DNA of 42,127 bases from Gluconobacter sp. P1C6_b. Its GTDB lineage: Bacteria; Pseudomonadota; Alphaproteobacteria; Acetobacterales; Acetobacteraceae. The position numbers and the translations under genes are program-made. A model generated the notes under the pieces. That model saw nothing but the letters and a program-made list of their open reading frames with translations. It did not search any database and was not told the DNA's origin. The DNA is taken from contig NZ_JACRVU010000025.1 in the NCBI RefSeq assembly GCF_018811945.1, positions 1 to 42,127 of the forward strand, given 5' to 3'. This document shows, one piece after another, positions 41,506 through 42,127 of the stretch. The first letter of the stretch is position 1; each line of letters opens with the position of its first letter.

Positions 41506-42063
41506 TCAGGATGAAGACCGTTCAGGCTCACAGCGGGCCGCAGGATTATCTTCGAGAGGCGCCTGTTCCCTGGCGTCGCGCGCGACACGCGCATCCTGCT
41601 CGCGAACCAGCCAGTAGACGATGCCCAGAGCCAGAACAGCCGCCGAGAGAGCGAACAGTTCCACGGCAGTCACATCATGCAGATCCAGCAGGATGAATTT
41701 GCGGGCAATCGCCAGGAGAGCGATCAGGACGATGGTCCGCACCCGGATGACGTTCTCATGCTGGGCAAGAACGACCAGCAGGGAGTGTTTGAACTCAAGA
41801 GCGATGATAACAGTAAAGATCGCGCCGAAAATCGCCTGGAAGATCGTCTGGTTAATCGGATCGATTCCGACATCGACGACCAGATGCCATACCGCGCCGA
41901 TCAGATGAATCGTCGCGATGGCGGTGACCAGCATGATGAGCGCAATCAGGGTCAGAATGATCGCCTGTTCAAAACGCTCGTAGAATGTCAGGCCCCTGAA
42001 CAGCTTGATGAGGCGGGACCAGTCCCTGCTCTGCCAGGAACGTTTCATGGAGCGGTCTTCCAT
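41506..42063 (-). CDS. psiE: PsiE-family membrane protein
   Basis: 185 aa from ATG 42063, with GGGA nine bases upstream; a GTG at 42102 would add 13 residues. Four hydrophobic segments (AIILTLIALIMLVTAIATIHLIG, QTIFQAIFGAIFTVIIALEF, VRTIVLIALLAIARKFILLDL, VELFALSAAVLALGIVYWLV) and the LEFKHSLL and ARKFILLD phrases match phosphate-starvation-inducible PsiE. The biochemical role is unknown. psiE homologues travel on heat-resistance islands together with Hsp20. The charged C-terminal tail (REQDARVARDAREQAPLED) is longer than in E. coli PsiE. Confidence 0.87.
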   Translation of the reverse strand: MEDRSMKRSWQSRDWSRLIKLFRGLTFYERFEQAIILTLIALIMLVTAIATIHLIGAVWHLVVDVGIDPINQTIFQAIFGAIFTVIIALEFKHSLLVVLAQHENVIRVRTIVLIALLAIARKFILLDLHDVTAVELFALSAAVLALGIVYWLVREQDARVARDAREQAPLEDNPAARCEPERSSS

Positions 42064-42127
42064 AGCCGTTTTCCCATCTATTAATTGCGTTATAGTTCCC
42101 ACGTCCTGGGTCTGGTTTTTCTTTTAG

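Overview
The window looks like chromosomal DNA of an acetic acid bacterium or close relative (Alphaproteobacteria, Acetobacteraceae). This is an inference from the IS5-type transposase, the very large TPR/glycosyltransferase fusion proteins, the alphaproteobacterial-type initiator tRNA 3' end and the generally high GC content. No rRNA gene, complete tRNA or CRISPR array is visible.

Layout. (1) 1-303: the 3' end of an IS5-family element with a frameshifted transposase. (2) 570-4436: a large, AT-richer type V autotransporter with 195-bp near-identical tandem repeats. (3) 4778-6489: a 58-aa ORF converging on an LtaS-like membrane phosphotransferase, with overlapping stop codons. (4) 6614-34259: a surface-polysaccharide locus of the ABC-transporter-dependent (group 2-like) capsule type. 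A long plus-strand run carries KpsC-like and KpsS Kdo transferases, a GT4, a TPR-GT2 fusion, a small TPR protein, two giant multidomain proteins (1876 and 1231 aa) that share a C-terminal GT4 module, and a Tat-exported beta-helix protein. The export genes are split: kpsM is on the minus strand at 24959-25753 and kpsT-kpsE on the minus strand at 29037-30857. Between them lies an opposite-strand block of GT61, methyltransferase and a KpsD/Wza-type lipoprotein. A fatty-acid-hydroxylase-like membrane protein and two tandem paralogous GT4s close the locus, ending in a good terminator. (5) 34396-35361: a nitrilase on the minus strand.

(6) 35577 to the right edge: probably a genomic island. At 35577-35595 there is a 19-nt copy of a tRNA 3' end (minus strand, ending CCA, matching initiator tRNA-Met), followed on that strand by a strong intrinsic terminator, but the rest of the tRNA is missing. 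This is what the displaced half of a tRNA looks like after an integrative element has inserted. The DNA to its right carries typical cargo: a VapBC-type toxin-antitoxin pair with a promoter-overlapping operator, a TetR regulator divergent from an isochorismatase-like hydrolase and an MFS efflux pump, truncated IS110 and IS630 transposases, a YXWGXW-type secreted peptide, an Hsp20 chaperone, a small secreted protein and a PsiE-family membrane protein.

The hsp20 leader folds as a ROSE-type RNA thermometer behind a heat-shock-like promoter. Hsp20 plus PsiE on a mobile island recalls the transmissible locus of stress tolerance (tLST/LHR), although its hallmark ClpG/ClpK gene is not in view.

Working together: KpsC/KpsS would build a Kdo linker on a lipid, the GT4/GT2/GT61 and giant proteins would assemble and decorate the chain, KpsM/T/E/D would export it, and the LtaS-like enzyme, methyltransferase, hydroxylase and beta-helix protein could modify the lipid or the glycan.
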